DNA from: an uncultured Prevotella sp.
Lineage (GTDB): Bacteria > Bacteroidota > Bacteroidia > Bacteroidales > Bacteroidaceae
NCBI GenBank assembly: GCA_947072805.1
Contig: CAMTJK010000103.1
Coordinates: forward strand, 1 to 11,229
DNA length: 11,229 bases
Direction: 5' to 3'
Positions 5,409 to 10,970 of this stretch are shown here, in pieces. Every line of letters begins with the position of its first letter. Position 1 is the first letter of the stretch. A program made the translations under genes and the position numbers. The notes under the pieces are model-generated. The model saw nothing but the letters and a program-made list of their open reading frames with translations. It was not told the origin of the DNA and did no database searches.

Positions 5409-6848
5409 ATGGCAGAAAACAACTTACAACGGAGCGTGACGACAGCCACAGCCCGTAAATTGGCGAACACCACCAAGACCGCCCCGCAGATGGGCTCGAT
5501 TACACCGAGACTGCTCCTGAAGCTATTGCCCTGGACGCAGGTGGAAAGCGGAACCTTCAGAGTGAACCGCACAAAAGTGGAACTGAAGAAAGCCGAACGC
5601 ATTTCCATCGAATATCTCGACGGAGTGCCCAGCTTTCAAGCCAAGAGCCTGCGCGGAATACCCCTGTTCTCACACATAGAAGAAGACGTGGTGAGGCGCA
5701 TTGCACGCCGTTTTGTCACCGAAGAGGTGGAACTCGGCGGATACCTCATCAAGGAGGGCGTGGACCGACAGAAGTTTTTCATCGTTGCCGGCGGTCAGGC
5801 TGAAGTAATAAGCAAGGGACTGCACGGCGAAGAGCTGCGCATCGCACTGCTTAGCGAAGGCGAATACTTCGGCGAGGCCGACCTGCTTAGCGATTCGCTG
5901 TCGGGCGTGACCGTGAGAAGCATCACGCCGGGAGTGTTCTTCACCCTGCAAAGCAGCGAACTTGAAAGCATAATAAAGGAGGTGCCCGACTTCCGCGAGC
6001 AGTTCAGCCGCGCCGTAGACGAGCATCTGCGACTGAAGGCAACCGTAAACATACACGGCGAAAAGCATATCGACCTCGTAAGCGGACATGAGGAAGACAA
6101 CACCATTCCCGAAACATACATCGACTACGAGGAAAATCCTACCGAATATTCCCTGAACACGCTCCAGACCGTTGTACGTGTACACACACGCGTCAGCGAT
6201 CTCTACAACAATCCGTTCAACCAGCTCGAACAGCAGCTGCGTCTCAGCATAGAAAGCATTAAGGAACGCCAGGAGTGGGAACTCATCAACAACAAGCGTT
6301 TCGGTCTGCTGGCAAGCGTAGACCCAAGCTACCGCATATCTACACGCTACGGCGCTCCGACCCCCGACGACCTCGACGAGCTGCTCTCGCTGGTATGGAA
6401 GTCGCCTGCCTTCTTCATCGCTCACCCACGCGCCATCGCCGCCTTCGAACGCGAGTGTACATGGCGCGGCGTACCGCCCGAAACGTCCGACCTGTTCGGC
6501 ACAAAGGTAATTCTCTGGCGCGGCGTGCCCATCATACCGAGCGACAAGGTGGAGATACAGGGTCAATATCTCACCAACCGCGGCGTGGGAACGACACAGA
6601 TAATACTCGTGCGCACCGGCGAAAAGGAGCAGGGCGTGGTGGGACTGCACCAAAGCGGCATACCGGGCGAGATAGCACCGTCGCTCTCCGCACGCCTGAT
6701 GGGGCTCGACAAGTACGGCGTGGCATCCTATCTGCTTACCAAATACTTCAGCCTGGCGGCTCTCACCGACGACGCGATAGCTGTCTTGGAAAACGTTGAG
6801 GTGGGATATTACCACGATTATCAGCACAGGAACAAGGTAGAGAAGTGA
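5409..6848 (+). CDS. Family 2 encapsulin shell protein with an inserted cNMP-binding-like domain
   Basis: This 479-residue HK97-fold protein should assemble into a protein nanocompartment. The N-terminal arm has the family 2 signature NTTKTAPQMGSITPR (20-34), followed by LLPWTQVESGTFRVNR (39-54). A cyclic-nucleotide-binding-like domain occupies about 84-205, with IPLFSHI at its start and YFGEADLLSD at 153-162. The shell fold resumes with FxDYxxNPxEY-like and RVHTRVSDLYNNPFNQ segments (about 236-272), IKERQEWELINN (284-295), YGAPTPDDLDELLSLVWKSP (314-333), RGVPIIPSDK (371-380), and VGLHQSGIPGE (411-421). Family 2A shells such as Synechococcus SrpI are about 300 residues and lack the insert; the insert defines family 2B. 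Yet the cargo encoded 4 bases downstream is a cysteine desulfurase, the usual 2A cargo. The phosphate-binding cassette of the insert lacks its usual arginine (S165), so nucleotide binding is doubtful. Identity as a family 2 encapsulin is nearly certain; the subclass label is inference from the domain criterion. Confidence 0.95.
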   Translation: MAENNLQRSVTTATARKLANTTKTAPQMGSITPRLLLKLLPWTQVESGTFRVNRTKVELKKAERISIEYLDGVPSFQAKSLRGIPLFSHIEEDVVRRIARRFVTEEVELGGYLIKEGVDRQKFFIVAGGQAEVISKGLHGEELRIALLSEGEYFGEADLLSDSLSGVTVRSITPGVFFTLQSSELESIIKEVPDFREQFSRAVDEHLRLKATVNIHGEKHIDLVSGHEEDNTIPETYIDYEENPTEYSLNTLQTVVRVHTRVSDLYNNPFNQLEQQLRLSIESIKERQEWELINNKRFGLLASVDPSYRISTRYGAPTPDDLDELLSLVWKSPAFFIAHPRAIAAFERECTWRGVPPETSDLFGTKVILWRGVPIIPSDKVEIQGQYLTNRGVGTTQIILVRTGEKEQGVVGLHQSGIPGEIAPSLSARLMGLDKYGVASYLLTKYFSLAALTDDAIAVLENVEVGYYHDYQHRNKVEK

Positions 6849-6852
6849 AACT

Positions 6853-8475
6853 ATGACATTCAACGAACTTGACAATACTCTTGTGGGCACCGAGCTTGGC
6901 GATATAGGCCGCTTGCGGCAGGTGGCGTCAAGGCTCTGTCCGGAAGAAATAAGGGAGGAGGTGCAGCCATTGGTGCCCGCGGGAACCGACGAGCTGAACC
7001 TGAAGGAACTGGAGGAGGGCTTCGCACGTCTGATAAACGGCGGCGACGGCTTTCCGACAGTAGAAGCAGAACTGCTGAAGGCGGCTGCCGGAGGCACCGG
7101 CTACGCGGGAGGTCTTGGCGGCAACGGCCTCGGCAGCACCGGAACAAGACGCAGCGACGACGCCCATGCGGTGACAGGAAACGTGGTGGAGAACGGTTTC
7201 GGAATAGGAATACCTGAAACAGAATCGCTGCGCAACCTGAAATATGAGGAGACAGACACGCTCAACACCGACATTATACGCAAGGACTTCCCCGTTCTTG
7301 GCCGCAAGGTGAACGGAAAACAGCTCGTATGGTTCGACAACGGCGCCACAACGCAAAAGCCGAAGCACGTCATAGACTCCATTGCCGACTATTACACCAA
7401 CTATAACAGCAATATCCACCGCGGAGCGCACACTCTCGCAGCCGAAGCCACCGATGCCTACGAGGGGGCACGCGAGAAGGTGAGACGCTTCATCAACGCT
7501 GCATCGACAGACGAGATTGTATTTGTGCGCGGCACAACCGAAGGCATAAATCTCGTGGCACAGACTTTCGGAAGAAAATACGTGGGAGTGGGCGACGAAG
7601 TGATTGTATCGACACTCGACCATCACGCCAACATCGTGCCGTGGCAGCAGATATGCAAGGAGAGAGGCGCCAAACTCGTTGCCATCCCTATAAACAAGGA
7701 CGGCGACCTGCTGCTCGACGAGTATGAACGGCTGGTGTCACCACGCACCAAATTCGTTTCGGTGGGACACGTGAACAACACGTTCGGCACCATCAACGAC
7801 GTACGTCGCATAATAGACGTGGCTCACCGTCACAACATCCCGGTGCTGATAGACGGTGCACAGAGCATAGCCCACACCAAGGTGGACGTGCAGTCGCTGG
7901 GAGCAGACTTCTTCGTCTTCTCGGGACACAAGATATACGCACCTACAGGCATCGGCGTGGTCTACGGCAGAAAGTCACTGCTCGACACCCTGCCGCCATG
8001 GCAGGGAGGCGGAAACATGATAAAGGACGTGACGATAGAGGAGACGCAGTTTAACGCGCCGCCGGCACGCTTCGAGGCAGGCACGCCCAATGTGGCTGAT
8101 GCCATAGGTCTCGGCGCCGCTCTCGACTACGTCTCGCACGTGGGCATGCACAACATAGAGCATCACGAGCATGCGCTCACCGAATATGCACGCCAACAGC
8201 TCGGCAGAATACCCGGACTTACGCTGATAGGCAACCCAAAGAACAGGGTGAGCGTGGTGTCGTTCGAACTGGCAGGCATCCCTACGCCCGAGGTAGGACA
8301 GCTGCTCGACAAGGAGGGCATTGCCGTAAGGGCGGGACATCACTGCGCACAGCCGGCTCTGCGGGCACTGGGATACGAGATGAGCGTGCGACCGTCGTTT
8401 GCCTTCTACAACACGAAGGAGGAAATAGACCGTCTCGTCATTGCCGTAAAGAAGATTCTGGCTGACAATTCGTAA
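6853..8475 (+). CDS. SufS-type cysteine desulfurase with N-terminal encapsulin-cargo extension
   Basis: This 540-residue protein has two parts. Residues about 139-540 are a complete group II (SufS-like) cysteine desulfurase, which removes sulfur from cysteine as a persulfide, leaving alanine. Landmarks are D256-H257-H258 in DHHANIVPW, D334 in IDGAQS, the PLP lysine K360 in FSGHKIYAP, FEAGTPN at 407-413, and the persulfide cysteine C498 in RAGHHCAQPAL. Residues 1-138 precede the normal SufS start (IIRKDFPVL) by far. They comprise a mostly helical, acidic part (about 1-78) and a glycine-rich, probably disordered linker (about 79-125, with GGLGGNGLGSTG at 86-97). In Synechococcus the equivalent unstructured N-terminal domain directs desulfurase into the SrpI shell; this one is shorter. 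The gene begins 4 bases after the shell's stop codon, so shell and cargo are probably co-translated. It is probably the last gene of the operon, which is followed by an intrinsic terminator at 8633-8665. Confidence 0.95.
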   Translation: MTFNELDNTLVGTELGDIGRLRQVASRLCPEEIREEVQPLVPAGTDELNLKELEEGFARLINGGDGFPTVEAELLKAAAGGTGYAGGLGGNGLGSTGTRRSDDAHAVTGNVVENGFGIGIPETESLRNLKYEETDTLNTDIIRKDFPVLGRKVNGKQLVWFDNGATTQKPKHVIDSIADYYTNYNSNIHRGAHTLAAEATDAYEGAREKVRRFINAASTDEIVFVRGTTEGINLVAQTFGRKYVGVGDEVIVSTLDHHANIVPWQQICKERGAKLVAIPINKDGDLLLDEYERLVSPRTKFVSVGHVNNTFGTINDVRRIIDVAHRHNIPVLIDGAQSIAHTKVDVQSLGADFFVFSGHKIYAPTGIGVVYGRKSLLDTLPPWQGGGNMIKDVTIEETQFNAPPARFEAGTPNVADAIGLGAALDYVSHVGMHNIEHHEHALTEYARQQLGRIPGLTLIGNPKNRVSVVSFELAGIPTPEVGQLLDKEGIAVRAGHHCAQPALRALGYEMSVRPSFAFYNTKEEIDRLVIAVKKILADNS

Positions 8476-8620
8476 GAACACTGACATCACCGACCGCACC
8501 TAATGACATTCCTTTAGCCATAACCTTTATTACAAAATGCGGCGGAAAGAGTTACTGTTCAGCACTTTTATATTCTCCGATAGCAAAAGCTCTTCCGAAT
8601 AAAGAAAGAGACTTGATGTG

Positions 8621-8665
8621 TAATTTTGCCTCCCCGGACCGTCTGCGAAGACAGTCCGGGTTTTT
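8621..8665 (+). terminator. Intrinsic terminator downstream of the encapsulin-desulfurase genes
   Basis: CCCGGAC (8633-8639) and GTCT (8641-8644) pair with AGAC (8649-8652) and GTCCGGG (8654-8660) around a GCGA loop, with a single C/A mismatch, and TTTTT follows at 8661-8665. It lies about 160 bases after the desulfurase stop codon, a long 3' untranslated tail for an operon terminator. A TAnnTTTG-like word (8621-8628) stands immediately before it, so the hairpin could alternatively end a very short separate transcript. Confidence 0.85.
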
Positions 8666-8748
8666 CGTCTTTAAGGCAAAGCAATTCCAAATCAGCCTAA
8701 ATTCATTGACATATTTGGTATAATAACACGTTTTTCGACGGAAATCAT

Positions 8749-8756
8749 TATTTTTG
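8749..8756 (+). promoter_or_regulatory. -7 promoter box of the exonuclease gene
   Basis: TATTTTTG at 8749-8756 fits the Bacteroidota -7 consensus. Transcription would start near 8762 and leave an A-rich leader of about 25 bases before the ATG at 8787. I see no exact TTG at the usual distance upstream, only a T-run at 8731-8735. The rest of the gap 8476-8786 holds the terminator above and no gene. Confidence 0.6.
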
Positions 8757-8786
8757 CAAAGCAATAAAACAAGAAAATACTACATT

Positions 8787-9536
8787 ATGAAACTCATTTC
8801 ATGGAACGTAAACGGTCTGAGAGCCTGTGAGGGAAAGGGCTTCAGCGAGATATTCAGGCAGCTGGACGCCGACTTCTTCTGCCTTCAGGAGACAAAGATG
8901 CAGGCAGGACAGCTCGACATAGCCTTCGAGGGGTACGAATCGTACTGGAACTACGCCGACAAGAAAGGCTATTCGGGCACAGCCATATTCACACGCCACA
9001 AGCCCATCGGCGTAACCTACGGCATAGGCATTGACGAACACGACCACGAGGGACGCGTAATAACGCTCGAGATGGACGACTTCTTTCTCGTAACGGTATA
9101 TACACCCAACTCACAGGACGGGCTGAAGCGCCTGGACTACCGCATGAAGTGGGAGGACGACTTCCGCACGTACCTTCTGCAGCTCGACGCCCGCAAGCCG
9201 GTGATAGTATGCGGCGACATGAACGTGGCACACAACGACATAGACCTGAAGAACCCCAAGTCGAACCGCCGCAATGCCGGCTTCACCGACGAGGAGCGCG
9301 AGAAGTTTGGCACCCTGCTCGGCAGCGGCTTCACCGACACCTTCCGCTTCCTCTACCCCGAACAGGTCACCTACTCGTGGTGGTCGTACAGATTTAAGGC
9401 AAGAGAGAAGAACGCCGGGTGGCGCATAGACTACTTCGTAACGTCGCAACGGCTTGACGATCGCATTGCCGACGCAAAAATACATACCGACATTATGGGC
9501 AGCGACCACTGTCCGGTGGAGCTGTTGCTCAAATAG
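8787..9536 (+). CDS. xth: Exodeoxyribonuclease III (AP endonuclease, ExoA/XthA family)
   Basis: This 249-residue DNA-repair nuclease cleaves DNA at abasic sites and removes 3'-blocking groups, acting with magnesium in base-excision repair. It has all the family's active-site motifs: N8 in SWNVNGLRA, E35 in CLQETK, Y105 in VYTPNS, D144 and N146 in CGDMNVAH, and D240-H241 in GSDHCPVE, plus GWRIDYFV at 211-218. Full length and intact. The start at 8787 gives the standard beginning MKLISWNVNGLRA; an in-frame ATG at 8754 would lie inside the promoter box and add 11 atypical residues. It is a single-gene unit, unrelated to the sulfur cluster, separated from it by a terminator and its own promoter. 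It faces the minus-strand RNA unit that ends about 20 bases beyond its stop codon. Confidence 0.95.
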   Translation: MKLISWNVNGLRACEGKGFSEIFRQLDADFFCLQETKMQAGQLDIAFEGYESYWNYADKKGYSGTAIFTRHKPIGVTYGIGIDEHDHEGRVITLEMDDFFLVTVYTPNSQDGLKRLDYRMKWEDDFRTYLLQLDARKPVIVCGDMNVAHNDIDLKNPKSNRRNAGFTDEEREKFGTLLGSGFTDTFRFLYPEQVTYSWWSYRFKAREKNAGWRIDYFVTSQRLDDRIADAKIHTDIMGSDHCPVELLLK

Positions 9537-9550
9537 ATTTCTATAGGAAT

Positions 9551-9601
9551 AAAAACAAACAAAAATGCGGTTCTCACAGTCATACCGACTCGGGAACCGC
9601 A
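9551..9601 (-). terminator. Intrinsic terminator of the minus-strand RNA
   Basis: Read on the minus strand, TGCGGTTC (9601-9594) pairs with GAACCGCA (9573-9566). One G/T wobble and one more C/G pair extend the stem to 10 pairs around a 16-base loop. TTTTTGTTTGTTTTT follows directly (9565-9551). On the plus strand no T-run follows the stem, so it acts for minus-strand transcription. It may or may not also stop the convergent exonuclease transcript. Confidence 0.82.
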
Positions 9602-9882
9602 GAAATAACGCTATTAATAACTAAAAACCTTCTCCGACAATAACGGTGAGTAACTTGGCTTTCTCACCGGAAGAATCTGTCTCGCATCTGCCCTAACGGC
9701 CATCACGACTCTCACACGATGCGTCTGTTTCCTGATTCAATCTTTGTTACCTTTCGTAACCGATACCTTTGTATTGTTTATCCTGTTCTCTAACAATCTC
9801 TTTCACTCAGGAACGTCCTATCCTACAATCTTTATACCTTAGAACTTACTATTTTTTCTACTGACTAACTATTGTCTTTTGA
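9557..9882 (-). ncRNA. Candidate structured non-coding RNA, about 325 nt, family unknown
   Basis: A complete minus-strand transcription unit without a convincing gene. A near-consensus promoter (9888-9917) would start RNA near 9882, and a strong intrinsic terminator ends it near 9557-9565. Between them the minus strand folds into several local hairpins. CGGTGAG/CTCACCG has arms at 9663-9669 and 9644-9650. CGCATC/GATGCG has arms at 9718-9723 and 9683-9688. GTTAC-GAAAG-GTAAC spans 9746-9760, and beside it lies ATAC-AAAG-GTAT. AGGA-CGT-TCCT lies nearer the 5' end. The word RGATTG recurs three times, each followed within a few bases by AGGA. I see no signature of RNase P, tmRNA or SRP RNA. It might be a lineage-specific regulatory RNA or a diverged 6S-like RNA; I cannot decide. 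The only small frame inside codes for 29 residues and is probably fortuitous. Confidence 0.68.
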
Positions 9883-9887
9883 CATTG

Positions 9888-9917
9888 CAAATTTACGACG
9901 AAAGGACGGACGCGCAA
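9888..9917 (-). promoter_or_regulatory. Promoter of the minus-strand RNA
   Basis: On the minus strand, TTG (9917-9915), a 19-base spacer, and TAAATTTG (9895-9888) match the Bacteroidota promoter (TTG, 19-21 bases, TAnnTTTG). Along with the cysK promoter it is one of the two best matches in the window. The predicted start is about 9882. The nearest downstream minus-strand DNA contains no gene before the terminator, which is why I assign it to a non-coding RNA. Confidence 0.75.
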
Positions 9918-9960
9918 TATTTTGATATGGAATATTGATGAAATAGGGCACAATATTGAT
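9916..9960. repeat. Repeated AATATTGAT words around and upstream of the RNA promoter
   Basis: AATATTGAT occurs at 9931-9939 and 9952-9960, 21 bases apart, and a looser copy with two extra T (AATATTTTGAT) at 9916-9926 overlaps the -33 element of the minus-strand promoter. The two-turn spacing upstream of a promoter fits an operator array, but the words are AT-rich and short, so chance is a real alternative. Confidence 0.35.
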
Positions 9961-9974
9961 TTATATCAAACGAA

Positions 9975-10010
9975 TTGTGCGCGTACACAGCGATTTGTGT
10001 ACGCGCACAA
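9975..10010 (-). terminator. Perfect 15-bp inverted repeat, probable rsmA terminator
   Basis: Bases 9975-9989 and 9996-10010 are perfect reverse complements (15 pairs, core GTGCGCGTACAC) around a 6-base loop. The repeat lies about 120 bases past the rsmA stop codon. On the minus strand a T-rich TTCGTTTGATA follows, so it can serve as the terminator of rsmA, though the T-run is broken. A protein-binding operator for the RNA promoter some 60 bases further on is an alternative reading. Confidence 0.55.
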
Positions 10011-10072
10011 CAAATATAAAGAGCATATTTTTACATTTCATTCCAATCTGTCCGACGGTTCGGCTTAAATTG

Positions 10073-10148
10073 CGTTTCAGAACGGTTTCAGTTGTGTTAC
10101 AGATCGGTTTCGTTTGTGTTTTAGAACGGTCTCAGTTATGTTTCAGTT
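10073..10148. repeat. 22-bp tandem repeat, three copies plus a partial, spanning the rsmA stop codon
   Basis: Three units of exactly 22 bases (10073-10094, 10095-10116, 10117-10138) are followed by a partial fourth (10139-10148). On the minus strand each reads roughly as ACTGAAACCGTTCTGAAAC plus three bases, with a few differences per unit. The rsmA stop codon (10132-10134) lies inside the third unit, and the last codons of rsmA fall in the partial one. The unequal divergence suggests an old duplication; copy number may vary between strains. Confidence 0.75.
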
Positions 10149-10926
10149 CCTCCTCCACCATATTGGTGAGCATTGCAAACTCGGCGATGGTGAGCTGTTC
10201 GGGTCGCCGCGTCATGATGTCGCGCTCGTAGAAACCGGGAGTTACGTTCTGCGCGCCGAGAATCTGTCGCAGACTCACCCTCAACATCTTTCTCCGCTGG
10301 TTGAAAACGGTCTTCACCACACGTCTGAAGAGCTGCTCGTCGCACCCCAGGTCGGTCACTCCGTTGCGCGTCATGCGTATCACGGCACTCTTCACCTTAG
10401 GCGGCGGGTTAAACACATCCTCATCTACGGTGAAGAGATACTCCACATCATACCACGCCTGCACCAGAACGCTCAATATGCCATAGGCCTTAGTGCCCGG
10501 TGCGGAAGCCATACGCAGAGCCACCTCGCGCTGTATCATTCCCGTACAACAGGGTATGATGTCCTTGTTGTCGAGCATCTTGAAGAATATCTGTGAAGAA
10601 ATGTCGTACGGATAATTGCCCGTGAGCACAAAAGGTGCTCCGAAGAGCGTAGAAAGATCCATGCGCAGAAAATCATCGCCTATGATATTGTCACGCAGAC
10701 GTGGAAAATTCTCGTTGAGATAAGCCACCGATTCGCGGTCTATCTCGACCACTTTCACCTGCCGCGGCTTCTCCACGAGGAAGCGCGTAAGCACGCCCAT
10801 GCCCGGACCTACCTCGAGAACGGGAATGTCCGGACAGGCATCCACCGTATCGGCAATACGTTTCGCTATGTTCAAATCGGTCAGAAAATGCTGTCCGAGA
10901 TGCTTCTTTGGTCTTACTTGTTTCAT
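10132..10926 (-). CDS. rsmA: 16S rRNA (adenine1518-N6/adenine1519-N6)-dimethyltransferase
   Basis: This 264-residue methyltransferase (KsgA) dimethylates two adjacent adenines in the 3'-terminal helix of 16S rRNA using S-adenosylmethionine, a late step of 30S assembly. It shows the family's start KQVRPKKHLGQHFLTD, motif I EVGPGMGVLT at 38-47, E61 in VVEID, GDDF at 83-86, the catalytic motif NYPY at 104-107 (NLPY in many relatives), FNPPPKVKSAVIRM, and the RNA-binding NQRRKMLR. Length is normal. I set the start at 10926; an in-frame ATG at 10995 would add 23 residues not found in the family and would cross the promoter. The predicted transcription start is only a few bases upstream of this codon. 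The stop codon falls within a 22-bp tandem repeat. It is functionally unrelated to the sulfur cluster. Confidence 0.96.
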   Translation of the reverse strand: MKQVRPKKHLGQHFLTDLNIAKRIADTVDACPDIPVLEVGPGMGVLTRFLVEKPRQVKVVEIDRESVAYLNENFPRLRDNIIGDDFLRMDLSTLFGAPFVLTGNYPYDISSQIFFKMLDNKDIIPCCTGMIQREVALRMASAPGTKAYGILSVLVQAWYDVEYLFTVDEDVFNPPPKVKSAVIRMTRNGVTDLGCDEQLFRRVVKTVFNQRRKMLRVSLRQILGAQNVTPGFYERDIMTRRPEQLTIAEFAMLTNMVEEELKHN

Positions 10927-10937
10927 AATATACAGTG

Positions 10938-10970
10938 CAAAAGTATATAAAAAAGCCGAGTTTGACGCAA
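10938..10970 (-). promoter_or_regulatory. Promoter of rsmA, implying a very short leader
   Basis: On the minus strand, TACTTTTG (10945-10938) fits the -7 consensus, with a TTG (10970-10968) 22 bases upstream. The start would be near 10932, about 6 bases before the ATG at 10926, so the mRNA would be nearly leaderless. Confidence 0.55.

Noticed and set aside
4108..5409. Minus-strand open frame of 433 codons opposite the DsrE-like, TusA-like and JAMM genes
   Set aside because: It runs antisense to three genes with intact family motifs, has no recognisable domain, and its openness follows from the codon bias of the plus strand.
5670..7097. Minus-strand open frame of 475 codons opposite the encapsulin and the desulfurase N-terminus
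   Set aside because: It is antisense to unmistakable encapsulin coding sequence, its composition (runs of Ser, Val, Tyr, Cys) looks like a reverse-frame shadow, and no promoter serves it.
8706..8724. TTGACA and TATAAT words like a sigma-70 promoter
   Set aside because: They are only 7 bases apart instead of about 17, and Bacteroidota use a different promoter form; the TATTTTTG box at 8749 explains the gene better.
8552..8764. Minus-strand 70-codon frame between the desulfurase and the exonuclease
   Set aside because: It covers the terminator hairpin and the exonuclease promoter box and resembles no protein family.
9956..10231. Plus-strand 91-codon frame across the 15-bp palindrome and the 22-bp repeats
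   Set aside because: It is built of repeat and palindrome sequence and the antisense end of rsmA; no leader, no family match.
10114..10596. Plus-strand 160-codon frame opposite rsmA
   Set aside because: It is a shadow of rsmA, whose methyltransferase motifs are intact on the other strand.
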